Shown piece after piece: positions 25,776 through 37,466 of a DNA stretch of 64,000 bases (position 1 is its first letter; each line of letters opens with the position of its first letter). The position numbers and the translations under genes were made by a program. Location of the stretch: assembly GCF_026745355.1 (NCBI RefSeq), contig NC_079207.1, positions 11,971,625 through 12,035,624 of the forward strand. Direction: 5' to 3'. The stretch is from Beta vulgaris subsp. vulgaris. Taxonomy: Eukaryota > Streptophyta > Magnoliopsida > Caryophyllales > Amaranthaceae. The notes beneath the pieces were generated by a model. It was not told the DNA's origin, made no database searches, and saw only the letters and a list, made by a program, of their open reading frames with translations.

Positions 25776-28510
25776 TTATGCCTGAATCATCAATGTCCTC
25801 AAATGCTCCATAACCACCTAAAGCATGTTTATCATCTAACTCGAGCTTGTCTACAACCAATTTTAACTCTCGTCAAGTAATTGATCATCCAACCACCTCA
25901 AAACAACCTAACACCATACTATGTAATCTACAATTAAACAACGGAAGTCATTAATTAGGTTATTTTGAGCCAAAAAATATTGGTAACCCAACACAATGGA
26001 AGTCAGTTATCACATAATTCACACTTTTGATAATTTAAATCCACTATCAAAATTCACTATTCACCATAAAATTCTATGGAACGCCAAAAGATAGAGATTC
26101 TTTCAAGTCTCAAAGTCAAAACAAGCATATTTCCCAAAGAGTTTTGTTAGCCTTCCCCAACTGCAAAATATCCACCCCATCATTGAAATCCAAAGAATAA
26201 AAAGAATACTAGTAACCCACAATGATTATAAACTTATATATACATTGATGCTTGATTCATTAATGTCCTCAAATGCTCCATAACAATCTAAAACATGTTT
26301 ATCACCTAACTCAAGCTTGTCTACCACCTATTTTAACTCTCGTTGAGTAATTGATCATCCAACCACCTCAAAATAACCTAACACCATATTACGCCATCTA
26401 CAATTAAACAATGTGCGCAATGTGAGCTAAAAATTCTTGTAATAGATACTTGTCATAATGTTCCAAAAAAGATAACACATTATCCGAAGTATGTGAACCA
26501 TAAAATAGATCAAGACTTTTCGAACACAACCATTACTTACAATGAAACCTAGATCCTTTCACCAAATCGCTTCTTTTACAATAACTTATCCTCAAAGAGC
26601 GTCAACATAACACATCCACTAAAAATACATTCCTCTTTTCTTTTCAATAAACATTCTCCTTTAGTTTTCCAATATCATAATGTTATAGATAAAAATCATT
26701 GAAAGAGTCCGCCGAAAAGATTATCATAACAATCCTTAGTCTGCACGCGAATGGTCCGCCCCATCATAGCAGTCGAAAGTATACAAAAACTATTGGTGAC
26801 CCAAAATGACAATAAACTTCATATAACATTTATGCTTGAATCATTAATATCCTCAAATGACTCCACGACCACCTAAAACATGTTTATCATCCAACTCTAG
26901 CTTGTCTATCACCAATTTTAACTATCGCCAAGTAAATGATTATCCAACCACCTCAAAGTAACCTAACACAAGACTACGTAAACTACCATCAAAAAACATG
27001 AGGAGCAAAATTCTTGTAATAAATACTTATCAAGTACCTCAAAGGTAACACATTATCCGAAGTACGTGAACATAAATATAGCTAAGGGCTTTTGAAACCC
27101 AACCATTACTTACAATGAAACCTAGATCCTTTCACCAAATAGTTTCATTTATAAAATATTATCCCAAACATAACTCAACGAATAATGCATTTCTGTTCTT
27201 TTCCATAAACATTCTCTTTTAGTTTTCCAAGATCCTAAAGTTCAAAATAAAATCATTTGATGAGTCTCTCAAAGAGATTATCCTAAATATCCTTTGTCCG
27301 CACACGAGATTGTCCATTTTTAAGATCATAACTAGAATAACCCATAGTACTCATATTTGACAATGTAACAAATTAAAAAAAAGATATCCATTATGCCATA
27401 AGAAATCCATTTAGCCTTCTATTAATTTATTCTATGGAACTCCTTGGTAACTAAACACTTCGCATCCTATCTATCAACACAACGAAAGTCATTTCTCACA
27501 TAATTTACATTTTTGATAATTTAAATCAAACTCACTATTCATAATAAAATTCTATATATGGAACACCAAAAGATAGAAATACTTCCAAGTGTCAAAGTCA
27601 AAACAAACATATTTCCCAAAGAGTTTGTCTTAGCCTTCTTCAATAGCAAAAGGCCTACCCCATCATAAAAATTCAAAGCATACACATAATACTAGTAACC
27701 CACAATGATAATAACTTTATATAACATTTATGCTTGAATCATCAATGTCCTCAAATGCTCCATAACCACCTAAAGCATGTTTATCATCTAACTCTGAGCT
27801 TGTCTACAACCAATTTTAACTCTCGTCAAGTAATTGATCATCCAATCACCTCAAAATAACCTAACACCATACTATGTAATCTACAATTAAACAACGTGAG
27901 CAATGTGAGGAACTAAAATTCTTGTAATAGATACTTGCCATAATGTTCCTCAAAATGTAAACCATAAACTAATCAAGGCTTTTCAAACAAAACCATTACT
28001 TACAATGACATCTAGATCCTTTTACCAAATTGCTTCCTTTACAATAATTTATTCTCAAACAGCCTAACACATTCCTCTTCTTTTCAATAAACATTCTCTT
28101 TTAGTTTTCCAACATCCTAATGTTATATATAGAAAGCATTGAAAGAAAAGAGATTATCCTAACAATCCATAGTCCGCGCACCTGATTGTCCATTTTTAAG
28201 ACCGAAGACTATAATAACCCATAATACTTATATTTGACATTAAAACAAATCAAAGAAACAATATCCACTATGCCACAAAAAATCCATTTAGCCTTCTTAA
28301 TGATTAATTCTATGAAACTTCTGAGTAACTAAACACTTCACATCCTATCCCACAACTGAATCATTTATCACATAATTCACACTTTTGATTATCTAAATCC
28401 AACATCATAATTACTATCCACAATAAATTCTATCGAACGCTAAAAGATAGATATAAGTCTTAAAGCCAAAACAAACTAATTCCCAAAGAGCTTGTCGTAT
28501 TCCCCATTTG

Positions 28511-28742
28511 CAATGCCCCAATCATAAAAATAAAAAGTATACATAAAATATTGGTAACCCAAAATGACATTAAATTTCATACAACATTTATGCTTAAATC
28601 ATTAATGTCCTCAAATGCTCCACAACCATGCCCCAATCATAAAAATAAAAAGTATACATAAAATATTGGTAACCCAAAATGACATTAAATTTCATACAAC
28701 ATTTATGCTTAAATCATTAATGTCCTCAAATGCTCCACAACC
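28511..28742. repeat. 115-bp tandem duplication in a monomer
   Basis: The segment from ATGCCCCAATCATAAAAATA to CTCAAATGCTCCACAACC is present twice at a spacing of about 115 bp, nearly identical. It duplicates the array's anchor phrase. Confidence 0.9.
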
Positions 28743-29378
28743 ACCAAAAGCATGTTTATCATCTAACTCAAGCTTGTTCGTTACCAATTTTAACTCTCAC
28801 AAAGTAAATGATTATCCGACCACCTCTTAATAACCTAACACCATACTACGTAAACTACAATCAAACAACGTGAAAATTCTTGTAATAAATACTTGCCATA
28901 ATGATCCTCAAAGGTAACAACAATACAGAGAGTATGTGAACCACAATTTAGCTAAGAGCTTCTCAAACACGACCATTACTTACAATGAAATCTAGACCAT
29001 TTCTCCAAATAGCTTCCTTTACAATAATTAATCCTAAAACAACTTCGACATAACAGCTGCACTAAGAACAATTTCCCCATCGTTTCCTTAAACATGCTCC
29101 AATAATTTTAAAGTACCTAATGTTCAAGATCAAAATAATTTAAAGAGTCTCTTAAAGAGATTATCCTAACAATCCTTAGTCCACGAAAGGAATTGTCCAT
29201 ATCTAAGATCAAAGACCAAAAGATGGAAACACTTCCAAGTCCCAAAGTCAAAACAAACATATTTCCCAAAAAGTTAGTCTTAGCATTCCCCACTTGCAAA
29301 ATGTCCACCCCATCATAAAAATGACAAGCATACACACAATACTAGTAACCCACAATGACAATAAACTTCATATAACAT

Positions 29379-29451
29379 TTATGCTTTAATCACTTATGTC
29401 ATTTATGCTTTAATCACTTATGTCATTTATGCTTCAATCACTTATGTCATG
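29379..29451. repeat. 24-bp unit in three tandem copies
   Basis: TTTATGCTTTAATCACTTAT followed by GTCA, three times. The third copy has one change (GCTTCAATC). Confidence 0.92.
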
Positions 29452-31119
29452 AAATGCTCCAAAACAACCTAAAACATGTTTATCATCTAACTCCAAGCTC
29501 GTCTATCACCAATTTTAACTTTCGGAAAGTGGATGATCATCCAACCACCTCAAAATAACTAACACCATACTCAATACTCTACAATTAAACAACGTAAGAA
29601 GCCAAAATTCTTGTAATAATACTTGTGAACCATAAACTCGATCACGACTTTTCAAACACAACCATTAGTTACAAGAAAACCTAGATCCTTTCACCAAATA
29701 AATTCCTTTACAATAATTTATCCTCAAAGAACCTCAACATAACAGCTCCACTAAGAACACTTTCCTCTTCTTTTCCAGAAACATTCTCTTTTATTTTCCA
29801 AGATCCTAGGGATAAAGGTCAAAATCATTAAAAGAGTCTCTTAAAGGGATTATCCCAAACAATCCTTAGTCCGCACATGGGATTGTCTATTTTTAAGATC
29901 GAAGACCACAATAATCCATAGTACTCATATTTGATTTTAAAAGAAATTAAAGAAACAATATCAACTATGCCACAAGAAATCCATTTAGCCTTCTAAATAA
30001 TTAATTCTATGAAACTGCTCAATAACTAAACACTTCACATCCTATCCCACAACTGAAGTCATTTATCACAAAATTCACACTTTGATAATCTAAATCCAAA
30101 ATCACAACTCACTATCCACAATAAAATTCTATCGAACGCCAAAAAATAGATTTACTTCCAAGTCTAAAAGTCAAAACAAACATATTTCCCAAAGAGTTTG
30201 TCGTTGCATTCCACAATTGCAAAAGGTCCGCCCCATCATAAAAGTAGAAAGTATACAAAAAAATGACAATAAACTTCATATAACATTTATGCTTGAATCA
30301 TTAATGTCCCGGATTGCTCCAACCACCTAAAACATGTTTATCAAATAACTCGAGCTTGTCTATCACCAGTTTTAACACTCGCCAAATAAATGATTATCCA
30401 ACAACAACCTGAGATTAACCTTACACCATACTACGTAAACTACAATCAAAAAACATGAAGAGCCAAAATTCTTGTAATAAATACTTACCATTATGTTCCT
30501 CAAAGGTAACACATTATCCGAAGTATGTGAAGCAGAACTTAGCTAGGCGTTCCAAACACAACCATTACTTAAACTGGAACCTACCCCGTTTCAGCAAATA
30601 GCTTACGTTACAATAATTTATTGTCAAACAACCTCGACACATATTTATCCGCTTAGAACACATTCCTTATATTTTCCATAAACCTCCCCTTCTAATATCA
30701 AAGACTAACTCTAACATTCTCGTTGCTAGCACACATATAATGATATTAGAGGCATTTACTCGCTTCATTAACCATCTAGTTCTAAACAAATATACGTTCT
30801 ATCAATTGACAGCACATATACACATTCCCCGGACATGTCAAACTCGAGAAAAAGAACACCTGCCATATAAAGGTGATGAATATCAACCGACCAGAAAAAG
30901 GCGGTGATAATTCTATCACGATACTTCTATATGAACTTATGTTTTTCAAGAGCCTAATGCTAAAGAACAAACTATAAATTAGCATTTAAATAAAGAGCTT
31001 CTCCCAGCATTTAATCCCCGCAAAGGAATGTCCATTTAAAGATCAATGGAGATCAAAACAAAACCATTGTACCTCGTGAAATTTAAATAAACCTATATCC
31101 ACTGTTCCAAAAACACCAA

Positions 31120-31890
31120 TTGCATAAGTCCTAACTTAATGCAAGTAAATAAGTTCTAACCAAGTATAATCTTCAGCTACTTATCTCTAACTTTGCCAAC
31201 TTCCCATAAATAAATAATTAAATAGAGAAGTAGAACTGGTTCAGAACCTCTTTGGTAATAAAATCAATGACAATCATCTATCACATAACATGTAGAATTG
31301 CTTGAGGTACTCTAATTATACATAACAAAAAACAAAATCTTAAGCTTTTGAGCTTAAACTCATTGCGAAGAGAAAAAAAAAAAACAAGCTTCTTTAAAAG
31401 ATGCTACAAAATAAAAACCTTAGTTAATTCCCAATTGACCAAATCTCAGAGATTAGGTAGACTAATGCATGCATACTTCAACTGACATCCTTTCAAAGTT
31501 CCCAAGTAAATATTTATGTTGAATAAAAGTAAAGAAATACTTAGAGCCTAAGGTAAACACCTACTTTAGTAATTCCATAATTATACTCATCCTACAAAAA
31601 TGCAAACAAAATAAAACTCCTCAATTATGATAGAGAAACTAGAGTACATTAGATTTGACATGTACTAACTTAGAGCCTAAGGTAAATACCTACTTTAGTA
31701 ATTCCAATATATCCTAGAAAAATGCAGAACAAAATAAAACTCCTCAATTATGATAGAGAAACTAGAGTACATTAGATTTGACATGTACTAACTTTAAGTG
31801 AGCGATGCAGCTTGATTGCAACAACTTATTTAAGTTCCCGTAGCAACTATTTGGCATAATGCTTCTTACAATCAGTTAATTTATTAAATG
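31120..31890. repeat. Non-monomer spacer near the array edge with a 129-bp tandem duplication
   Basis: Sequence unlike the monomers separates the last long-form unit from the decayed edge unit. Inside it, 31541-31669 and 31670-31797 are direct repeats (TTAGAGCCTAAGGTAAA to GATTTGACATGTACTAAC) with an approximately 10-bp difference in the middle. No coding potential is seen. Confidence 0.7.
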
Positions 31891-32345
31891 GATACTTTCA
31901 ACACAACTGAAGTCATTGTCTATAAATTCAGTGTTCAAACGTTATATTCCCAAATCCCTTGTTTCCAAATCTCGAAGACCCATAAAAGCTCCACAAGAGA
32001 AAGTAGTTCTTGCTCAAACATAACTACAGCAGCAAGAGTCAAAACAACATACCCCCAGGAGCTAATCTTAGCATTCCCCAATCGAAAACAGTCCATCCAA
32101 TCATCAAAACAGAGAGCATAAGCACAACGTGATAAACGACAATGAAACTATAGATTCTATAAAGCATTCATGCTTATATTCCATTAAAAATACGAAATGC
32201 ACCGAGCTCATTTATCACCAAATTTGACTCTCTCACCAAAATAATCACTAGCCCTCATGCAACCACCTCATCATGACAACTATCTCCCTATAATGCATAA
32301 ACCACCATCAAACAACAAGAGGAGCAAAAGTTCCTACCATAGATT

Positions 32346-33531
32346 CAGCACTTAAGCTTTCTATCACTAGTTGAAACCGCTCTCCCATTTCAAGGATGTT
32401 ACAAGATCCCTTCATTGCAAAACATAACACCAATTCGGCAATAAAACAGACAAACTAATCAACTGCATAAGTTCTTGGATTTCAAACATTGCATCATAGA
32501 AATAGTATACCTAACTTCAGATTAGTCATGTTAATATTGAAGGCTAACAGCTAAAAATCAGTTAGTATAGTCTTCTTTCCACACATTTTTTTTGTGTTTC
32601 TGCTACACTTCAAACTCAGACTTGCAAGTGGCAATGATAATAGCACGGACATGCAAAACAACAACCCAAATAAAGACCAACAAACAGTATCTAGGGAAAT
32701 CCAAATGTACAAACTGCCACACCTAAACGGCCAAATCCATTAAACACCAGCAAGATTGATATCGAGCTGACAAACCAACCAATTATATGCAAGATTTGGA
32801 ATTCCAAACCAACAATGACACCGAACAAATGCTGAAATAACATAAGATCACTTGCATGTGCTTTACTGTTGTTAACATTTGTGGGTTCTAATGCACTATT
32901 TTTACTAAACCAGCTACTGTTGGAAGTAGATAGGAAGAAGATCATATCAACCTGGAGAATAGAGAGAGTATGTAACACATGAAGTAACACTCCAACATCA
33001 CAATGAAACAACAACTTCCTCTTAATAAGTTTGCTACTTCATCAAATATACGAAACTCATAACCCAAGCCCAAACATGAATTCATTCATTCTAATATAAC
33101 CTAAGCAGATACCTTCTAATTAATTTGGCGAATAGTGAAATGCTCTCAAAAATCCTCAAAACCTAAGCAGACCACCAAACACTAGTGTAGCGAAATTCCA
33201 TCCTTAAACGATAACCAATAGCCAGAACAAAATGAGACTACACAGTTGTTCATCAACAAAAGGAAGCTTCTTCACTTAGATTATAGTGTCAATTGCTACA
33301 AATTCGACACTTCAACAAAAACACATCCATAATACTATAAATTCAAGAGCAACAAGCCCCCAATTTCATAGTGTATACTAGCAAGTTAATACTACACTAG
33401 TAAGTAGTAACAATCAATTCCAAAAAAAAAAAAAAAACATATACAATTTACATACATTCCAAAAAACCCTCGATAAACCTTAAACCCGAAAAAAAAAAAA
33501 GCATAACAATTAAACCATACGACAAAAAAAA
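32346..33531. other. Stretch between the array and the SF3b14-like locus, no gene recognised
   Basis: AT-rich sequence with a 107-codon minus-strand frame (32691-33014) rich in Leu, Ser and Phe that matches no family I recognise. Poly-A tracts lie at 33420 and 33490. The part closest to 33532 may be the 3' UTR of the broken splicing-factor gene. Confidence 0.4.
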
Positions 33532-33889
33532 TCACTTATCTTTAGTAGAAACACCATATTTCTCCTGCAATTTCGTGATTTCCTCTTCCTTCTTCTTAAA
33601 ATCAACCTTCTTGTTCATCTTAGCAGGTTGATAATACAGCACAATGAGATAACGATTAGCGACGTTAAACCAGAGAGATGATCGACAGCAGTTTTAGCGT
33701 CGTAAATATCCTCGTAAACTACGAATGCAGTTCCTCGAGTATCCTTGTTAATTCCGACACGAATTTGTCGAATTGCTCCGTACTTGCCGAAAATGTCGTA
33801 CATTTCTTCGCTGGTGATGTTGAAGGGAAGATTTCGAACGTAGAGAACGGAGGTAATCGAGTGTTGGCTTTTCTCAAACTGATCGACAT
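33532..33889 (-). pseudogene. SF3b14/p14 (SF3B6) splicing factor, RRM protein, broken by two indels
   Basis: Minus-strand ATG at 33889 reads [14 protein letters not shown], then loses about 13 bp (the EVNRV region) and shifts. The RRM continues in a second frame from [12 protein letters not shown] through [20 protein letters not shown] and [18 protein letters not shown]. One missing T in GGTTTAACG shifts it again, after which [20 protein letters not shown] and LQEKYGVSTKDK follow to TGA at 33532-33534. All parts of the roughly 124-residue protein are present and no intron is seen. In working copies the protein sits in the U2 snRNP SF3b complex and contacts the branch-point adenosine. With two independent shifts this copy cannot make the full RRM unless the assembly is wrong. 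Similarity of the intact parts is high, so the damage looks recent. Confidence 0.85.
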
Positions 33890-33925
33890 TTTTTAGGGTT
33901 AGGGTTAGGGTTTTGTTGATTGAAG
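33890..33925 (-). promoter_or_regulatory. Telo-box in the leader of the SF3b14-like locus
   Basis: On the minus strand AACCCTAACCCTAACCCTAA lies about 5-25 bp before the ATG (plus strand AGGGTTAGGGTTAGGGTTTT). AAACCCTAA telo-boxes are typical of leaders and promoters of plant ribosomal, translation and RNA-processing genes. Its survival suggests the locus arose with its own promoter rather than as a processed retrocopy. Confidence 0.6.
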
Positions 33926-34375
33926 GTTTGATGAATGAGAGAGATTGTTGGGAATTTTTCCGACGATTTCAGAAGTTCCAACGGGAAAAAAAAGGGGAGG
34001 GGAGGTATTTAGAGAGGTGTTGTTAATTGTTATGTCGGTTAAATTGTCTAAACGCGTTTTACAAAAACAAAACTACAGTTTTTTTTACATGAATCCACTG
34101 TATATGACTTGAAGTTTTTTAGGTATTTTTTTTTTTTGGAAAAAAATCATTTTTTTTGCGAAAAATGGGCTAAAAGTTGCAAAAATTAGAGAAAATAGTG
34201 CGTTAATGTTTTCGTTAACGGTTAACTCGAGTCTCGAGAGGTGTTCTTTTTCTTTTGATGCGTTGGGATCAAACTTTCTAAGATCATAATAATCGCAAAT
34301 TCTTGTATTAAAAAATAATAATCACAAATTATTATGTGCAGTCGGTCATATAATTAGTTAACACTGCACATATAA

Positions 34376-34635
34376 GGGTCTGTTTTCTTCGACATTAAAC
34401 AGCTGAACTGAACTGAACTTATTGGAGCTGAACTGAACTGAACTGAACTGAACTGAATTGAATTGAATTGAATTGAATTGAATTGAATTAAATTGATTTA
34501 AATTGAATGTAATAAATATATAAATAATATTTTAAACAATAATAATATGAATATTAAATAATAATTATAATGATAAGTAATAATAATGAATAATAATAAT
34601 AATAGTATTTTGGATATTTTTAAATGATAGTTATA

Positions 34636-34677
<42 letters not shown>

Positions 34678-35288
34678 TAATAAATAATGATAATTAATAA
34701 TAATTATTTATATTATTTGTATTAATATATTAATACTTGAATATATATACTGATGATGATATATAATAACAATAATATCTAAGAAGTAAATTAATATTAC
34801 TATTTTAATAATTAGATTTAATAATATAAAAATATTTAGTAATAAAAATAATGATTGGGTTGGACCGCGAAAATTACATCATAAACGTCTTGACGGATTT
34901 GATTGGTTTATGGGCTAAAAAAAGTGGGTTTATTTGTGCTTTGACCTAAACCATGTTCCTCCTAATAATAATAGTAATAATAATGAGTAAAGCTATAATA
35001 AAAAAATAAATATAGAAACAACAATAATATATAATATATAATAATAATACTTAATAGTAATGATTATATTTAAATAATAAAATATAATAATATAATAATA
35101 ATGATAATATATAATGTAATAGTAAAATAAATTATACCAACATAATAATAATTTAACAAAATGGTTATAAAAGAATGGAGCTGAACTGAACTGAACTGAA
35201 CTGAGCTAAATTGAACTGAACTGAACTGAACTTATTGGAGCTGAACTGAACTGAACTGAACTGAAAATAAGCTGGGGAGAACAGGCCC
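34376..35288. mobile_element. Tourist-like element with CTGAA and AAT microsatellites
   Basis: Flanked by TAA at 34373-34375 and 35289-35291. The left end is GGGTCTGTTTTCTTCGAC; the right end as complement is GGGCCTGTTCTCCCCAGC. Inside each end are runs of CTGAACTGAACTTATTGGAG, and the centre is AT-rich with AATAATAAT tracts (34630-34678). 913 bp without coding capacity. TSD and GGGCCTGTT end fit PIF/Harbinger-derived elements. Confidence 0.82.
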
Positions 35289-35291
35289 TAA

Positions 35292-35735
35292 GTAGAGGTG
35301 GCAAACGGATAACACGGATCGGGTCATAATCGGGTCAACTTTGTGTTTGGGTTACGTTCGGGTCGGATTCGTTCGGGCACGAGTTCATGCCGGGTCCATG
35401 AGGTTTCGGGTTGTGTTAGATCGGGTTTATAATCCTGCAAATAAATAAAACACGTATACGACTAATGAGAGTAAATTAAATAATTAATGGACAGTGGCTA
35501 AATCATATATTAGTATTTCATGATATATTTTCCTCAAATTTGTTTAAAAAGTAACTAATATGATAACTTTTCGGGTCGGGTTTGAGTTGTGGTCATCATT
35601 ATTGGGTCATTTTTGGGTCGGATAGATTTAGGTTCGGGTCCATTTTATATTTCGAGTTTTGTGCCGTTATTTTCGGGTGAAAAAGGGGTGTCGGGCCAAC
35701 GGGCACGGGTCTATTTTACCGGCTATACATATAAG
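35292..35735. mobile_element. Probable hAT-type MITE, CGGGTCGGG-rich
   Basis: Begins TAGAGGTGGCAAACGG directly after the preceding element and ends near CTATTTTACCGGCTATA. The inner edges are rich in CGGGTC/GGGTCGGGTT, and the two sides are weakly inverted. Elements starting TAG.GGTGGCAAA with such runs are common in plant genomes. No clean 8-bp duplication can be read. Confidence 0.45.
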
Positions 35736-35765
35736 TTTAGATATTATATTTTGAGGTTACTAAGA

Positions 35766-36330
35766 GGTCGTTTTGTTCATCTCAAATTCCACTGGAATTT
35801 GGATTTCCTAGGAAGTACTCCCTCTGTTTTTTTTTTATCTTTCTCACTTTCCATTTACACATCTTCCAATGCACATCTTTTAACTTAAATATCTTTCATC
35901 ATATATTAGTAAAAATTACAAAGATTGAATATTAATAATGTACTAATGGAGACGAATCAAACAAGATCCCACATGACTATATTTTTTTTTTATAAATTGA
36001 GAAAAATTGAGAAGATTCTCTCCAAGTATGAATAGTGTCAAGATTCTAAGTGAGAACGATAAAAAAAAAACAGAGGGAGTACAAAATAAGGTAGTTGTTT
36101 GATATGTAGAGAATTCATGGGAAATAGAATTTCCAAGGAAATGGAAATTCATATGTAGCGTAGGAAATTAATCACCACCCCCCCTGGTGATTAGAAATTC
36201 TTGTGTCAATTACAAACTCATATGCTCAACCAAACACCCAAAAAACCATTTCTTTGGAAATAGACAACGAAATTTACTTCCCATGAAATAAGACTTTCCA
36301 TGGGACTTAAGTTCCAACATTAACCAAAGG
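35766..36330. mobile_element. Possible outer MITE split by a Stowaway element
   Basis: The left flank GAGGTCGTTTTGTTCATCTC followed by AATTCCACTGGAATTT and the right flank ending ATTAACCAAAGG have the look of an inverted-repeat element of GGTCGTTTGGTTCA type. The Stowaway element at 35816-36081 lies inside it. The right end is degenerate. Confidence 0.35.
35816..36081. mobile_element. Stowaway-like MITE
   Basis: 266 bp with TA at both ends and TIRs TACTCCCTCTGTTTTTTTTT and, at the right, AAAAAAAAACAGAGGGAGTA. CTCCCTC(T/C)GTT is the hallmark plant Stowaway/Mariner end. Confidence 0.9.
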
Positions 36331-37011
36331 AGACTAATTAGTATACTAGAGGATACCTCTATTGTTGGGTTTACTTATAGTAGGGGATCATACTAGATAG
36401 TAAATTAGTTACTTATCATTGTTGAGATTAATTATATTCTCTGTTGGGGTTACTTGACTTAGGAATCGGGGGTACTTATTAATATTACTAGGGTTGTGTT
36501 AGATTCACCGTCAAATGGGCTGAACCATCAATACTAACCATATCCGTTTTTAAATCGAGTCAACAATCATAAACTGACTTTTTATTGACCCGTTAGTCAT
36601 TCACCTATATATAAACCAGACAAATCCACCTCGTTATTTCTTTACAAATTTCTTACATACTACTCTTTTGATCCCATAATATAATTCTTGTTATTCTTTT
36701 TAGGTGTCTAAAAAAAGTTTATTATTATATAGTTCAACCAAATTGAATAACCAAATAATAAATATTATATAGTTACGAAAAATATTTTAAATATTACAAA
36801 CCAAACTAATAATATTAGTAAAAGCATATAGTAATTAAACAGTTTATCGTGTCAAATTCGGGATAAAAAGGTCAATCAAAACCCAGCCCGTCAAAAGCCT
36901 CGGGTTAACCTAGTTACTTAAATGAGTTAGAAATCTTGACCCAAATTCCAAACTTTGTCTCAAGTTGATGAATCGTGTCACATTTTTGCCACATGTAATA
37001 ATATGAACACT
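36331..37011. other. Intergenic repeat debris, no gene
   Basis: AT-rich sequence without an open frame of note. There are short stretches of CGGGTTAACC and GTCAAAT.GGCTG type that recall repeat remnants. Nothing further can be assigned. Confidence 0.4.
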
Positions 37012-37277
37012 AGTTATTAGGCCCGGGCTATGCCCCGGGTAAGAAAATTTTCATTTATTAATATTGTACTTTGATATGATATCACTAAATACTACTTGGT
37101 CTAGTGGTTAAAACTTTAGTACATGAACTTGAGGTCACGAGATCAAAACCTATACTATGCAATTTCTAATTTTTTTTATTGTACATGGATTACATGATCT
37201 ATAACTCCCTAGGGAGAGCGCCACGTTGCACCGTTCCTGGTTTACGCACGCCTTTTAATATATTAGTATAGATTACC
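37012..37277 (+). mobile_element. SINE-like repeat with tRNA-type promoter boxes
   Basis: CTTGGTCTAGTGGTTAAAAC (37095-37114) resembles a pol III A box. GAGGTCACGAGATCAAAACC (37131-37150) resembles a B box at a normal spacing of about 35 bp. A T-rich tract follows. The preceding GGCCCGGGCTATGCCCCGGG is a perfect-looking stem. Boundaries are estimated. Confidence 0.5.
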
Positions 37278-37466
37278 CAAGCATAAGGAAATCTCTTCAA
37301 ACTAATGCATTAATTAAGGAATACGCAGACATAATTTCACTAGTTCACATATTTTCAGGTTTTACTAACGCCGTTGTTGAATTTAGTTTATAAACCTCTA
37401 TATATATCATAATTGGACCTTGTGTAATGTACTTTTCACGTTTTTTCAATGATACAAAAATTCATT

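Larger units (their letters stand above)
22190..30640. repeat. Short-form monomers of the array (about 0.86-0.99 kb)
   Basis: The 220-bp block of the long form is absent. AAACATTCTCTTTT runs directly into AGTTTTCCAAGATCCTA at 22872, 24052, 25068, 26655, 27215, 28095 and 29785. The same junction in at least six units indicates one deletion followed by amplification. A long-form unit resumes at 30675 (CTTCTAATATCAAAGAC), so short units are flanked by long ones. Confidence 0.8.
15660..32345. repeat. Satellite-like tandem array of about 0.9-1.2 kb monomers
   Basis: A head-to-tail array running about 16.7 kb with no recognisable gene. The anchor phrase AATGCTCCATAACCACCTAA (variants) recurs near 16087, 17281, 18181, 19461, 20579, 22522, 23677, 24665, 25550, 25800, 26263, 26846, 27744, 28610, 29440, 30303 and, decayed, 32205. 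Other constant blocks include TTTGTCTTAGCATTCCCCAA, AGAGATTATCCTA followed by TTAGTCCGCGCACGGGATTG, and ACACTTCACATCCTATGCTC. All monomers point the same way. Edge monomers (15.7 kb and 32.0 kb) are the most diverged, as usual for satellite blocks. No match to a known transposon protein was found on either strand. Confidence 0.88.

Noticed and set aside
15660..32345. CRISPR-like array interpretation of the tandem repeats
   Set aside because: Monomers are about 1 kb and contiguous, with no short repeat/unique spacer pattern, and the context is a plant nucleus.
32691..33014. 107-codon minus-strand frame downstream of the SF3b14-like locus
   Set aside because: Composition is that of AT-rich noncoding DNA and no domain or splice context is visible.
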